DNA from: CAYRSS01 sp964426945
GTDB taxonomy: Bacteria; Planctomycetota; Phycisphaerae; UBA1845
DNA length: 64,000 nt
Direction: 5' to 3'
Assembly: GCA_964426945.1 (NCBI GenBank)
Contig: CAYRSS010000009.1
Location: 53,285-117,284 of the forward strand
The notes beneath the pieces were generated by a model. That model ran no database searches, was not told the DNA's origin, and worked only from the letters and a program-made list of their open reading frames with translations. Positions 41,832 through 49,381 of this stretch are shown piece by piece. Numbering within the stretch: the first letter of the stretch is position 1; each line of letters starts with the position of its first letter. The position numbers and the translations under genes are program-made.

Positions 41832-44720
41832 TCAGGGCCGGGCCATACGTTGCACTGCGGCGACGTCCGGCAGGCCGACCACCGCGTCGGCGGATTCGTC
41901 GAACGCCGCGCACTCGTCGCCAATCAAGATCTCCGGGCCCAGCGCACACCCGGCCAGGTCGAACATGTCGCCGGGATCGAAGACGCCGCTACAGTCCGCA
42001 TCGCCGAATCCGAATTCATAGCCGCCCATGTCCACGCGACCGCATTGGACGCGGGGGCTTCCGTCGCAATCGCGCAAGCCCGGCATCTGCACAACCGATG
42101 GATCACCCGCGTTCACCGCGGGCGATCCGAGCATCAGGCGATAGTCGCGCCCCAACGCATCACGGAACAGCGGATCGCCTGCGATCGTGCCTGAACCGGC
42201 GCTTGCGCCATCCCAACCCTCGACACAGGACCAGTCGACGGAGCCGGGCTGGCCGCGGTACTGAGCCGGGAGTCCCGCGCCGTCGGCATCCTCGTTGCCC
42301 CAGAGAATGACGTGGGAGAAGGGCGGCTGATTGGTTCCCGTGAGCATGACGCCCCCGCCCTGCCCTGCGGCGTGATTCCTTGCGAGCGTGCTGTGCCGCA
42401 GGATCATGCTTCCGGAGGACGAGTTGTAGACCGCCCCACCGTGCGAGGAGGCGGCGGATCCGGTCGTGAAGTTCTCGACCAGCAGGCAGCTGTCAATCGT
42501 CGATTGGCTGCCGCTGTTATTGAAGATCGCTCCGCCTCGGCCGGGCGTCGTGTTCGCGACGAACAGGCAGCCGTCGAACCGGGGATTGCTGTTCGTCCAG
42601 TTCAGCACAGCGCCGCCATCCGCGGCGGCGATGTTGCCGACGAACTCGCAGCGATCGAATGCCGCGTGCGCCTGGTTGGTATTGAACACCGCTCCGCCGC
42701 CCGCCCCGCTGCTGTTGGACTCAAAGCGGCACCGTATGAATCTCGCCGAAGCATCGCTATTCACCACCGCGCCGCCGGACAACCCGAGCGAGCGATTGTC
42801 GACGAAGCGACAGTCGGTCACGGTGGTAGCCGCCTGATCGTTCTGCATGGCGCCGCCGCTGTTGTTGGCGAAGTTCGACTCGAAAAGACAGAACCGCACC
42901 GTCGGCCCACCCCCGACACACCGGAGCCCGCCCCCCTGTCGATCCGACACGTTCGAGGCGTGGTTGGCGTGGCCGCCCCGGATAGTGAAACCCTCGAGCA
43001 GCGCCGCGGCGCCGACGTTCTCAGCCGACACGACGTGGTACGCGTTGTCTGCCCGGTTTGCGAAGCCCGGCGCGTCGTCGCCGAGGAGGTCGCCGTCCAG
43101 CACGGACGGGTAGACCGCCGGATTGCGGGCGGCGGGGTTGTCCTCGCCACGCCCGGCGTAGCCGCCGCGGAGCGCCAGCCCGGTCATGAGCCGAAACGAC
43201 GCCGTTCGGTCGCCCGTGCCGCGATCGGGACGGTAGACCCCCTGGGCCACGCGAATCTCGCGGACGCGACCGGCCGACTCTGCGGCGACTTGCAGAGCCT
43301 GCTGCAGATCGGGCATCGCATCGCGCCAGCTCAGTCCGGTGCCGAGGCCGCCGGGCGTGTCATCCACGAAGAGCGTTGCCGGTTCGCACTCGTCGGGGCG
43401 TCCGTTCGCGTTGGTGTCAGCACTGACGCCGCGGCCGATGTCGCAGCGATCGAGCCGGCCATTGGCGTTGCAGTCGGTCATCTCACACGGATCGGGAACG
43501 CCGTTGGCGTCGCAGTCCTCGCCCGGGTCCTCCGCCGTACCGCAGACAACCAGGCGGGGCATCGGAATAACCACCACGGGGCGCACGCCGTCGTCGATCG
43601 TGACGCGGAACCTGTCCCAGCCTGCCACGCCACCGCTGGTGAGTCGGACGCGAAACACCCCGTCGCCCATATGCTCGGGGGGGGCCGGTGCGATTGTCGA
43701 GCGCTGTTCGCTGTCTGGCGCGTGGGCGACCGTCACAGCCAGCATGTCTCCGTCGGCCGCAAGTCCCTGCCAGTCCTTCACCGCAATCAGCATGTCCGAG
43801 GTTGCATCGGCCTCGGCGAACAGCACGGGCGGCTCGAAGGTGACCGTCGTGTGCACGCCGTCAGGCAGCCCGACCCGGGACGCGCGCCACGCGTCGTACG
43901 CCGCCTGCAACTGGAGTACCACGTCGGGATCAGCGTTCGACTGGTTGGGGAAGTTGAAGTTCATGAAGTAGTTCCCCGCCGCGCAGCCCGCGGGCCCAGT
44001 GCAGGCGCCGTCGGTGTCGCCGGTGCGAGAAACGATCATGAAGCCGATGTGGGCCGACTTGTTAAAGTTCGCCGGTGGGGCGCCGCAGGCCGTAGGCGTA
44101 GGGGGCGCGCAGGAACAGCGCCCGTCACCACCCATCGCACGGGCCGCCTCCATGGCCGCCATCAATTTCGCCGGCAGATCGCCCACCGTGGTCAGGACCG
44201 CGGCTTCGGCCTGGGCAATGACGGCGGCTCCGGTGATGACGTTCCCCTGGATAGCATAGACGAGTGAGCCCTGCCGCCCCGTCACCCCCGAAGCGTGGGC
44301 CCCCGCGCCGCCGCCGGTGAACGTGACCGCCCGACCCAGCGTGTCGACGATGCCGTATTGGCGGCTCTGGTGAACCGCGTCCGCCGCCGCGAGCGTCGCG
44401 AGGATCTGGACGGGGTCCGTGCCCGCCACGAGTCCATCGCGAATCCGCCGGCGATTCACCGCGTTCTGATCGATCAGCGACTGAGCCGCGCCGGCGCCGA
44501 CGTCGACCAGCACCACAGGCAACCCGCGCTGAAGGTCGAACGCGTTGAGGCAGGTGGCGGAGCCCACCGCGATCTCCCGCGACTCCGTGTCGACGATGAT
44601 GATCGACCAAGTGGCGTGAAGTCGTTGGACTGGAAGGAAACAGGCAAGCGCACAAAGACTGAGGACCGTCCGTAGCCGGCCCCGCCTGCCCCAACCCCTC
44701 CCCGATGACCCTTCAGGCAT
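41832..44720 (-). CDS. Secreted fusion: DUF1028 domain, Ca-loop repeats, parallel beta-helix, dockerin-like tail
   Basis: A 962-residue exported protein. After a signal peptide (about 1-36, ending near HATWS) comes a DUF1028 domain (about 37-240): TWSIIIVDTESREIAVGSAT, LVDVGAGAAQSLIDQNAVNR, RQYGIVDTLGRAVTFTGGG. DUF1028 is an Ntn-hydrolase-like fold of unknown substrate. A beta domain and three thrombospondin-3-like Ca loops follow (DCDANGVPDPCE, DCNANGRLDRCD, DTNANGRPDECE; about 395-445). FVDDTPGGLGTGLSWRDAM opens a right-handed beta-helix (about 449-860) with repeats such as GGAVFNNSGSQSTIDSCLL. The last 55 residues resemble a degenerate dockerin (DADCSGVFDPGDMFDLAG). The N-terminal Thr is internal, so self-processing would need signal removal. 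Confidence 0.85.
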   Translation of the reverse strand: MPEGSSGRGWGRRGRLRTVLSLCALACFLPVQRLHATWSIIIVDTESREIAVGSATCLNAFDLQRGLPVVLVDVGAGAAQSLIDQNAVNRRRIRDGLVAGTDPVQILATLAAADAVHQSRQYGIVDTLGRAVTFTGGGAGAHASGVTGRQGSLVYAIQGNVITGAAVIAQAEAAVLTTVGDLPAKLMAAMEAARAMGGDGRCSCAPPTPTACGAPPANFNKSAHIGFMIVSRTGDTDGACTGPAGCAAGNYFMNFNFPNQSNADPDVVLQLQAAYDAWRASRVGLPDGVHTTVTFEPPVLFAEADATSDMLIAVKDWQGLAADGDMLAVTVAHAPDSEQRSTIAPAPPEHMGDGVFRVRLTSGGVAGWDRFRVTIDDGVRPVVVIPMPRLVVCGTAEDPGEDCDANGVPDPCEMTDCNANGRLDRCDIGRGVSADTNANGRPDECEPATLFVDDTPGGLGTGLSWRDAMPDLQQALQVAAESAGRVREIRVAQGVYRPDRGTGDRTASFRLMTGLALRGGYAGRGEDNPAARNPAVYPSVLDGDLLGDDAPGFANRADNAYHVVSAENVGAAALLEGFTIRGGHANHASNVSDRQGGGLRCVGGGPTVRFCLFESNFANNSGGAMQNDQAATTVTDCRFVDNRSLGLSGGAVVNSDASARFIRCRFESNSSGAGGGAVFNTNQAHAAFDRCEFVGNIAAADGGAVLNWTNSNPRFDGCLFVANTTPGRGGAIFNNSGSQSTIDSCLLVENFTTGSAASSHGGAVYNSSSGSMILRHSTLARNHAAGQGGGVMLTGTNQPPFSHVILWGNEDADGAGLPAQYRGQPGSVDWSCVEGWDGASAGSGTIAGDPLFRDALGRDYRLMLGSPAVNAGDPSVVQMPGLRDCDGSPRVQCGRVDMGGYEFGFGDADCSGVFDPGDMFDLAGCALGPEILIGDECAAFDESADAVVGLPDVAAVQRMARP

Positions 44721-44840
44721 ACCCCGATTGTAGCGGTTTCGGGGCTTCGAAATCGAGATGGCGAGGCCAGCCCGCCCGGGCGTTTGCTGGGGGTTATGGG
44801 CCGGTCCGGTTGGGCGGCCCGGCTTGTGGCAGGTCCGCGC

Positions 44841-44867
44841 AAAAAGAAAGGGCGGGTTTCCCCGCCC
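44841..44867 (-). terminator. Rho-independent terminator of tRNA-Gln
   Basis: On the minus strand GGGCGGG, loop GAAA, CCCGCCC is followed by TTTCTTTTT. It starts 7 nt after the end of the tRNA. Confidence 0.85.
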
Positions 44868-44873
44868 AAGAAG

Positions 44874-44946
44874 CTGGCCTGCTAGGAATCGAACCTAGAA
44901 CCTTCTGATCCAGAGTCAGACGTGCTGCCAATTGCACCACAGGCCA
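44874..44946 (-). tRNA. tRNA-Gln (anticodon CUG)
   Basis: A 73-nt cloverleaf. The acceptor stem is TGGCCTG with CAGGCCA, and the discriminator base is G. The anticodon arm is TCTGA-CTCTGGA-TCAGA, with CTG read as the Gln anticodon. The T arm is CTAGG-TTCGATT-CCTAG. The CCA end is not encoded. A terminator follows directly, so the gene is transcribed alone. Confidence 0.95.
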
Positions 44947-45093
44947 GTCGTCTCTCTGATTGATACCCGATTATCCCCCAGCGTCAAGGCTGAACCGGCC
45001 TAATTCGCGGCAGAGAGCGGCTGAGCGGGGGTTTGTGGCCCCGGGGAGGGTCCGAGTAGAGGATCCGCGCGGGACCTTCGGCGGCGCCGGCGG

Positions 45094-45612
45094 CTAGGCC
45101 AGTTGCATCTGCAGGGCGCGCCGGACTGCGCTCAGGCGGTCAACCTCCCGCTGGCCGATGCCCAGCGCGAGCACGCGGCCGCTGTCCTCCGAGATGCTGC
45201 CGACGTGGCGGTGGATCGCCAAGCTGTCGACCTCCTCCTTCTCGCTCGGAAGCACCTGCTCCTCGAATCCACCGAAGAGCGTGAAAGACGCCGGCGAGAA
45301 GTCCGTTCGCCCCAGGGTCGACATGGCCTTGTCCCAGTCAGCCATCGAGAGCGAGCCGCCCCTCATCATGTCGGCCAGGTCGACGAACTCCTCCGCCATG
45401 GTCGGGCATTTGATCTCGACGGCGCCGAAGACAGTCAAAAAGAACTGCTGACCCGCCCCGTGAGGGGCCTGCTTGGACGCCTCGCGAGCAGCGAGGATCT
45501 GGCGAGCAACCGTCGGCCGGATGAGCGTGCAACCGCCGAAAAGCGTGAAGTAGAACTTCCGCTCGGGGCGAACGCGGCCGTTATGACCCGAGAAAATAGT
45601 GACTTGAACCAT
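45094..45612 (-). CDS. LiaF-like protein with three FGG beta repeats
   Basis: A 172-residue cytosolic or peripheral protein without signal or membrane helix. Three similar strands are spaced along it: FYFTLFGGCTLIRP (about 20-33), FFLTVFGAVEIKCP (about 57-70) and ASFTLFGGFEEQVLP (about 108-122). The spacing recalls the C-terminal cell-wall-active-antibiotics-response domain of LiaF/DUF1707-type proteins, where V-F/L-G-G-V-E repeats build a small beta-helix. Helical inserts between the strands and a helical end (DRLSAVRRALQMQLA) are unusual for that family. The assignment is tentative; no two-component genes are nearby. Confidence 0.5.
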   Translation of the reverse strand: MVQVTIFSGHNGRVRPERKFYFTLFGGCTLIRPTVARQILAAREASKQAPHGAGQQFFLTVFGAVEIKCPTMAEEFVDLADMMRGGSLSMADWDKAMSTLGRTDFSPASFTLFGGFEEQVLPSEKEEVDSLAIHRHVGSISEDSGRVLALGIGQREVDRLSAVRRALQMQLA

Positions 45613-45741
45613 CGGGCACGACTCCAGGCCGGGAACCGCCTCGCGCGGGCTCCTGATCCTTTCTTCGCCCCCGGAAGCCGGATATTTCGTCTCCCGGGTT
45701 GTCCTCCCCCCATGGCGGCCCGGCCGAGGGCCGGCGTGGAG

Positions 45742-46644
45742 CTATCGTCCCGCCGCGTCGACCAGCTCCGCCACGGTGGACTCCAGCAACTGCCGGCCGC
45801 CGAAGGCCATCCCGAGTGCCCTCAGCCGGCTCGTGTCGATCTGGTGTCGGGGGCCCTTGTTCAGGGGCACGATCTCACTTCCGCTGCCGGAGAGGCGTTT
45901 GGCGATGGCCGCCACGTCTTGAAAGGCGACGTACATGTCGTAGCAGTTATACGCCCTGCCTGCCACCCCCTCGGCGGTTAGCAGAATGCCCACCGCCCGG
46001 GCCACGTCGACGGCATGCACCTCCTTGCCGCCGTCGGCGAGCCGGATGGGCTCGCCCCTGAGCACGGCCTGCACGATGTCGAACCACTTGCTGGCCGCGG
46101 GCGGTCGGGCGAGGCCGTATATCCCCGTCGGCCGGAGAGAGCAGATCTCGTAGCCATCCGCCAGCGCGTAACTGTGAATGAAGTTCTCCACGGCAGCCTT
46201 GTGAGCCCCATAATGCGAGGCTGACCAGGTGGGGTGAGCCTCGTCCAGTGGCCGATCCTCCAGGATCACGTCGTGCACGGAGCAACTCGAAATATAGACG
46301 AAGCGCTGCGCCCCTGCTGACCGTGCAGCTTCGATCAGGCGGATGGTGCCGAGAACGTTGCGCTCGACGAAGGTGACGAGATCGCCCTCGCCGCCGCGCC
46401 ATCGACGGCCGGGGCGGTACAGCCCGGCATGGACCACCGCATCTGTTCCGGCGACCAGTGCGGGCATGCTGGCGGCATCGGCCAGGTCGCCGGGGATCCA
46501 CTGGATCGCCTGCTCGCAGCCCTCAAACCCCCCGGTGTCAGACTCCGGGCGGCGCCAGGCCCGCAAGGTGTGGCCTTGCTCTGCGAGATGGCGGACAATA
46601 TACCGGCCCAGGAAGCCGGTTGCGCCGGTGATGGCTATGCGCAT
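45742..46644 (-). CDS. NAD-dependent epimerase/dehydratase (extended SDR)
   Basis: A 300-residue extended short-chain dehydrogenase. The Rossmann motif is RIAITGATGFLGRYIVRHL. VERNVLGTIRLIEAARSAGA and FVYISSCSVHD precede the catalytic pair in SASHYGAHKAAVENFIHSYA (Tyr and Lys of Y-x-x-x-K). LRPTGIYG and VHAVDVARAVGILLTAEG are further family blocks. Substrates of close relatives include nucleotide sugars and steroid-like alcohols; none can be chosen here. It is monocistronic, with the divergent lipoprotein gene 153 nt away. Confidence 0.87.
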   Translation of the reverse strand: MRIAITGATGFLGRYIVRHLAEQGHTLRAWRRPESDTGGFEGCEQAIQWIPGDLADAASMPALVAGTDAVVHAGLYRPGRRWRGGEGDLVTFVERNVLGTIRLIEAARSAGAQRFVYISSCSVHDVILEDRPLDEAHPTWSASHYGAHKAAVENFIHSYALADGYEICSLRPTGIYGLARPPAASKWFDIVQAVLRGEPIRLADGGKEVHAVDVARAVGILLTAEGVAGRAYNCYDMYVAFQDVAAIAKRLSGSGSEIVPLNKGPRHQIDTSRLRALGMAFGGRQLLESTVAELVDAAGR

Positions 46645-46797
46645 CGTGCGAGCCCCCGAAAGCGCCCGATTCTAGTCCCTTGGCGGACGGCCCGCACCTG
46701 AGCGGAGGGCCTTACGCGGAGCCGCTGCCGTCGGCGCCGCCCACACTTGGCCGCGTTGGCCGGATGGGGGCCCCGCAATCCTAGGGAGTCCGATTCT

Positions 46798-47379
46798 GTG
46801 CGATCGTTCACACCCAGCATCGCCTTTTTCGCCGCCCTGATTGGTCTGCCCGGCTGCGAGCCCGGCAATCCCACAGGGGCGGGCGGGGCGCCACCCGACT
46901 CCGTGCCTGCCGTCGCACGGGCGAAAGTGGTGTTCCCAGCAGACCTCCAGGCTGACGACGCGACCGTCAATGCGATGCTCAATGACGCGATGTCCGCGTG
47001 CGTGGATGGCGACTATGACGCGTTTCGGCGGCTCTGGAGCGCGAAGGATGATCCGGTCCCGCGCGAGCGCTTCGTCAACCACTTCAAGACCGTCGAGTCG
47101 ATGATTGTTCGTGCCCTTGAGGCTGACCCCGATCCGCAGCGCCAGGCCTATGCGGTGTGCGTCGAGATCACCTTTGACAAGGAGAAGCTCCCGCCGCAGC
47201 ACGAATTGCAGGCTGATCCGCGGCGGCTGGTCGTCCTGCTGATCGTGCGCGAGCAGGACCAGTGGCGCTTCGCCAAGGCGCCCAAGGCGGTGCGTACCTG
47301 GATGAGCGAGAAGATCGGCGAAGCGGACGTTCCGGACGACGATCTGCTCGGCCGCGGCGACCGCGAATCGCAGCGGTAG
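46798..47379 (+). CDS. Lipoprotein of unknown function, NTF2/SnoaL-like pattern
   Basis: A 193-residue exported protein starting at GTG, preceded by AGGGAG. The start was chosen because RSFTPSIAFFAALIGLPGC then forms a lipoprotein signal with lipobox L-P-G-C; an in-frame start 17 codons upstream would bury it. The mature part (MLNDAMSACVDGDYDAFRRLW, FVNHFKTVESMIVRALEAD, LVVLLIVREQDQWRFAKAPK) has the helix-then-sheet order of NTF2-like lipoproteins, a weak similarity. It is followed by a terminator-like hairpin and T6. Confidence 0.62.
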   Translation: MRSFTPSIAFFAALIGLPGCEPGNPTGAGGAPPDSVPAVARAKVVFPADLQADDATVNAMLNDAMSACVDGDYDAFRRLWSAKDDPVPRERFVNHFKTVESMIVRALEADPDPQRQAYAVCVEITFDKEKLPPQHELQADPRRLVVLLIVREQDQWRFAKAPKAVRTWMSEKIGEADVPDDDLLGRGDRESQR

Positions 47380-47395
47380 TCGGCGGCGCTTTTTT
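47351..47395 (+). terminator. Possible terminator of the lipoprotein gene
   Basis: Interrupted stems GCCGC/GCGGC and CCGC/GCGG overlap the last codons and the stop, followed by a run of six T residues (47390-47395). The stem is imperfect. Confidence 0.45.
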
Positions 47396-47396
47396 C

Positions 47397-47425
47397 TTGC
47401 CCGTCGCTTCGCCGTGAGGTATAAT
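47397..47425 (+). promoter_or_regulatory. Sigma70-type promoter of candidate small RNA
   Basis: TTGCCC (47397-47402), a 17-nt spacer and a perfect TATAAT (47420-47425). The predicted transcript would start near 47432 and meets no plus-strand gene downstream. Confidence 0.7.
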
Positions 47426-47431
47426 GGAATA

Positions 47432-47557
47432 GAGTGAGCGGGCCATTAAGGCCCGGTTCCGACAAGCAAGGTCGGAACAGATTTGTACGCAAGAAGCCTC
47501 GACAGGTATCGGCAGTCCACCAACGCCGACACCGGGATCGGGGCTTCGCTTGTTTTA
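47432..47557 (+). ncRNA. Candidate orphan small RNA, about 125 nt, three hairpins
   Basis: Directly after the promoter come three hairpins. Hairpin 1 is CGGGCC/GGCCCG around ATTAA (47439-47455). Hairpin 2 is TTCCGAC/GTCGGAA (47457-47477). Hairpin 3 is long and interrupted: AAGCCTCGA (47494-47502) pairs with TCGGGGCTT (47538-47546) with one G-U, and inside it GGT-x-TCGGC pairs with GCCGA-x-ACC around an 11-nt loop AGTCCACCAAC. Hairpin 3 ends three bases before TTGTTTT, as an intrinsic terminator should. No start codon with a ribosome site lies inside. I do not recognise the structure as 6S, SRP, tmRNA, RNase P or a known riboswitch. The neighbour downstream is phaB on the opposite strand, converging. 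Confidence 0.6.
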
Positions 47558-47589
47558 CGCCCCCCCCGCTGACGGCCCACGCCGACCGA

Positions 47590-48333
47590 CTACATGTACA
47601 TGCCACCGTTCACGCTGATGACCTGGCCCGTCACGAACGACGACGCCGGGTTCGCCAGGAATCGCACGCAGACCGCCACCTCTTCCGGCCGACCCAGGCG
47701 CCCCATGGGGGTGATTCGCCGGACTACGTCGAGAGCGTCCTCCGACACGACGGCGGTCATGTCGGTTTCGATGAATCCGGGAGCCACGCAGTTGACCGTC
47801 ACGTTTTTCAACGCAACCTCGCGGGCGAGCGACTTCGTGAACGCCATGAGCCCGCCTTTCGCCACGGCATAGTTGGACTGGCCGAAGTTGCCCATCTGCG
47901 CAACGATCGACGAGATGTTGATGATCCGTCCCCACCCGGCCTCGACCATGCCCGGCAGAAGGCGCGCCGTGCAGTTGTACGGACCGTCGAGATTGACCTG
48001 CAGCACCTCGTGCCACTGCTCGGCGCTGAGCTTCATGAACGATTTGTCACGCGTGATGCCGGCGTTGTTGACTAGGATGGTGATGGGGCCGAGCGCGGCC
48101 TGCGCCTCGTCGGCCATCTGCGCGACCTGCTTCGCGATGGAGACGTCGGCCTTGAAGGCGATGGCGCGGCGACCGAGCTTCTCGATTCGGCCAACGACCT
48201 CCTCGGCCGCCTCGCGATTGCTCACGTAGTTCACGATGACGTCGCTGCCGCCCTCGGCGAGGCTGATCGCGATGGCCCGGCCGATTCCTCGCGAGGCGCC
48301 GGTAACGAGCGTGACTTTGCCCTTGAGTTCCAT
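47590..48333 (-). CDS. phaB: Acetoacetyl-CoA reductase (SDR; FabG-like)
   Basis: A 247-residue cytosolic short-chain dehydrogenase that reduces acetoacetyl-CoA to (R)-3-hydroxybutyryl-CoA with NADPH, the second step of PHB synthesis. VTLVTGASRGIGRAIAISLAE is the cofactor site and NNAGITRDKSFMKLSAEQW is typical of PhaB. INISSIVAQMGNFGQSNYAVAKGG holds Ser, Tyr and Lys of the active site, and VAPGFIETDM and GQVISVNGGMYM end the protein. FabG (3-oxoacyl-ACP reductase) cannot be excluded on sequence alone; its place as last gene of the pha unit decides for PhaB. A GGGGAGA ribosome site precedes the ATG, after a 178-nt gap. Confidence 0.85.
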   Translation of the reverse strand: MELKGKVTLVTGASRGIGRAIAISLAEGGSDVIVNYVSNREAAEEVVGRIEKLGRRAIAFKADVSIAKQVAQMADEAQAALGPITILVNNAGITRDKSFMKLSAEQWHEVLQVNLDGPYNCTARLLPGMVEAGWGRIINISSIVAQMGNFGQSNYAVAKGGLMAFTKSLAREVALKNVTVNCVAPGFIETDMTAVVSEDALDVVRRITPMGRLGRPEEVAVCVRFLANPASSFVTGQVISVNGGMYM

Positions 48334-48511
48334 GTGCGGTCTCCCCGTGATGGGCGCGAGCCGACCGAGCAGGCGATTGTCGCCCGCCCCGGGTTGGGCT
48401 CGCAGAGGCCATGCTGGAGAAAACGCGCAGGAAGGTCAAGGCGCGGCCGCGTCAAACGCGGCGCGCCGTGTGCGCAAGGCGGAGAATTCTGCAGTCGCGT
48501 CAGGCGCTCGA

Positions 48512-49333
48512 TCAGCCGTTGGGATACCAGCCGGCGTCAGCCCAGAGGCAACCGCTGATCGACGAGTTGCTGAGCATGAAGAAGATCGCCTCGGCGATCT
48601 CGTCGGGGCGGATGAGCCGGCGCAGCTGCGTGTGCGGCAGAATCCGCTGCTGGATCAGGTCGTCTCCGAGGGCTCGCACCATCGGCGTATCGGTGAAACC
48701 CGGGTGGATGATGGCGCATCGCACGCCGTAGTAGATCGCCTCCATCGAAAGCGTGGCCTGAGCACCCTCGAGCCCCGCCTTGGTGGTGGCGTAGGAGATC
48801 TGGCCGCGGTTGCCGGCTGACGACACGGAGCCAATCAGCACGATGCCGCCCTGCACGCCCTCCTCGGGCTGCCACGGGCCGAGGCAGCGCTTGGCGCGAT
48901 CGACCGCGACTGACGCGACAGTACGCATCGCCCAATAGACCGGCGCGAGGAGATTCACGTCGATGGTGCGGCGGAAGTCCTCCTCGGCGTAGAGCGAGAA
49001 CGTCGTCGAACCGTTGTTGGCCTTGACCTTCACGCAGAGCCGATCGCGTGTGATGCCCGCGGCGGGCACGCAGAGGGCTACCGGGCCGAATCGCTTCTCG
49101 AGCGTCTCGAAGACCTGCTCCCGGAACTCGGGCTTGACCACGTCGCCTGCGAAGGGCACCAGCACTTCCCGGCCCAGCTCCGCGTTGGCCCGGGCGCACA
49201 TGTCGGCCGTTTCCGGATGCATGTCGACCACGCCGACCGCCGAGAGACCCTCGCGGGCGAACTTCATCGTCGTCGCCCAGCCGATGCCGCTGGCGCCGCC
49301 GGTTACAACCGCCACTCTTCCCTTGATATCCAT
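48512..49333 (-). CDS. Short-chain dehydrogenase in the pha operon
   Basis: A 273-residue SDR. VAVVTGGASGIGWATTMKFA binds the cofactor. An Asp after the second strand (GVVDMHPE) suggests NAD(H) preference. LIGSVSSAGNRGQISYATTKAGLEG holds the active-site Ser, Tyr and Lys. Compared with PhaB it has an insertion after the N-x-A-G-equivalent (here PAAGITRDRLCVKVKANNG), and the usual N-N-A-G is V-P-A-A-G. It lies 48 nt after phaC and before phaB. It may be a second 3-hydroxyacyl-CoA dehydrogenase, for example one used in PHA breakdown with NAD+; this is inference from context. Confidence 0.82.
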   Translation of the reverse strand: MDIKGRVAVVTGGASGIGWATTMKFAREGLSAVGVVDMHPETADMCARANAELGREVLVPFAGDVVKPEFREQVFETLEKRFGPVALCVPAAGITRDRLCVKVKANNGSTTFSLYAEEDFRRTIDVNLLAPVYWAMRTVASVAVDRAKRCLGPWQPEEGVQGGIVLIGSVSSAGNRGQISYATTKAGLEGAQATLSMEAIYYGVRCAIIHPGFTDTPMVRALGDDLIQQRILPHTQLRRLIRPDEIAEAIFFMLSNSSISGCLWADAGWYPNG

Positions 49334-49381
49334 AAGTCCGACTCCCCCAATTGAGCCGCGTGCAGGACGCCCCCCGACCGC

